Below the pieces are notes generated by a model. The model was given only the letters and a program-made list of their open reading frames with translations, searched no databases and had not been told where the DNA came from. Made by a program: the position numbers and the translations under genes. From contig CM061090.1 of the NCBI GenBank assembly GCA_030770545.1, positions 11,115,501 through 11,179,500 on the forward strand: 64,000 nt of DNA, read 5' to 3'. Numbering within the stretch: position 1 is the stretch's first letter; each line of letters opens with the position of its first letter. Below, piece by piece: positions 63,241-64,000 of this stretch. This DNA comes from Macropodus opercularis (lineage: Eukaryota; Chordata; Actinopteri; Anabantiformes; Osphronemidae).

Positions 63241-64000
63241 CTGAAAAAAGGAAAAAGTCTTGAAAGTGCTGACAGAGCAAAGTAGAACATTGTTAATAAT
63301 TTGCTTCGAAATGGAAAAAAACAGCCGATCACACCGTGTACCTACTGCAGACTGTGCTATAGGACTTCATCAAATCCCCGCTGCAAAGCAGGAAAATCAA
63401 TGCATGTCTCCAAACATAGAGGAGAGGGTGCACGTTTCACACCCAGCAGCAGTAACTCCATTAAATATTACAGCATTTGCTGTAGACTTTTGTAACGCCG
63501 TGCCCGGGACGGATCGGACTATACGAGTATATATTCTGCCTGGAGGAACTGATGCTGTATGTGAGGGAGGAAAAGTGCTTTAAGATGCGCTGCAGACAGT
63601 TAAGAGATGCCAGTCTCATCAAACGCAAGCACATTACACGCAGACGTCTCCCTCCATCATGTTACTTAACCAGATGAAGCACATTAGACTTTTTATTGTG
63701 GAACGTGTCCAGCTTGTTATTGTTTTACAGTATACTTGTAGCATCTTGTGATGCTACAGTATAAACCCAACACTGTGTCCTCTCTCTCCTGACGTCCTCC
63801 AGCTTTACCCCCTCGCACCCATTTTACCCCAAATACAAATGCTCTCCTGAACTCTCTGCGTCTATCATTTGTCCTTCTCTGCCAATCTCATTTTCTTTTT
63901 CCAGCTTTCTCCCAGTCGTCCTGCAGTGACATTTTCTCCCTCCATCTTTCTGCACGTCTCTCTCACTTGTCTCATGCTTGGCTTCCTCCTCATTCAAAAT
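63241..64000 (-). other. trpc5 intron, partial at window edge
   Basis: No exon recognised. CT-rich towards the right edge. Confidence 0.7.

Overview
The window is vertebrate nuclear DNA, most likely from a teleost fish. It holds split genes with GT-AG introns of 90 bp to nearly 6 kb, very abundant (CA)n, (GT)n and (TA)n microsatellites, remnants of Tc1/mariner-type transposons of a kind common in fish, a piggyBac-like MITE and a solo LTR. No operon, CRISPR array, rRNA, confident tRNA or prokaryote-like gene was seen.

Three protein-coding genes are supported by exon-by-exon reading with matching splice phases. (1) dach2, plus strand, ten 3' coding exons between 5371 and 23378. This is the C-terminal part of a Dachshund-family transcription cofactor; the exons for the DNA-binding DACHbox-N lie upstream of the window. 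(2) cnpy3, minus strand, 40300 down to 38011, complete in six coding exons. It encodes a 287-residue ER saposin-like cochaperone with a signal peptide, six cysteines, a Lys-rich tail and a KTEL C-terminus. (3) trpc5, minus strand, 63240 down to 49034. Seven 3' coding exons give 631 residues covering S3-S6, the pore, the TRP domain and a long cytoplasmic tail ending in VTTQL; the ankyrin-repeat half lies beyond the right edge.

Layout: 1-5370 is upstream dach2 intron with a decayed transposase and a long TA tract. 5371-23378 is dach2 coding exons and introns, with a solo LTR flanked by a 5-bp duplication at 13922-14794. About 23379-25162 is the dach2 3' UTR. 25163-36956 is intergenic. 36957-40520 is cnpy3 with its 3' UTR and promoter. 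40521-49033 is intergenic plus trpc5 3' UTR. 49034-64000 is trpc5. dach2 and cnpy3 are convergent; cnpy3 and trpc5 lie in the same direction.

The three products are not known to share one pathway: a nuclear SIX/EYA/DACH-network cofactor, an ER chaperone partner for Toll-like receptors, and a receptor-operated cation channel. Linkage of dach2 and trpc5 recalls the human X, which carries both DACH2 and TRPC5; chromosome 13 carries DACH1 and TRPC4. I found no convincing undescribed system. The most useful leads are the UG-repeat acceptor and glycine expansion in dach2, the dach2 C-terminus that resembles DACH1, the enlarged trpc5 tail, the piggyBac-like MITE in a cnpy3 intron, the dated solo LTR and several long perfect hairpins.
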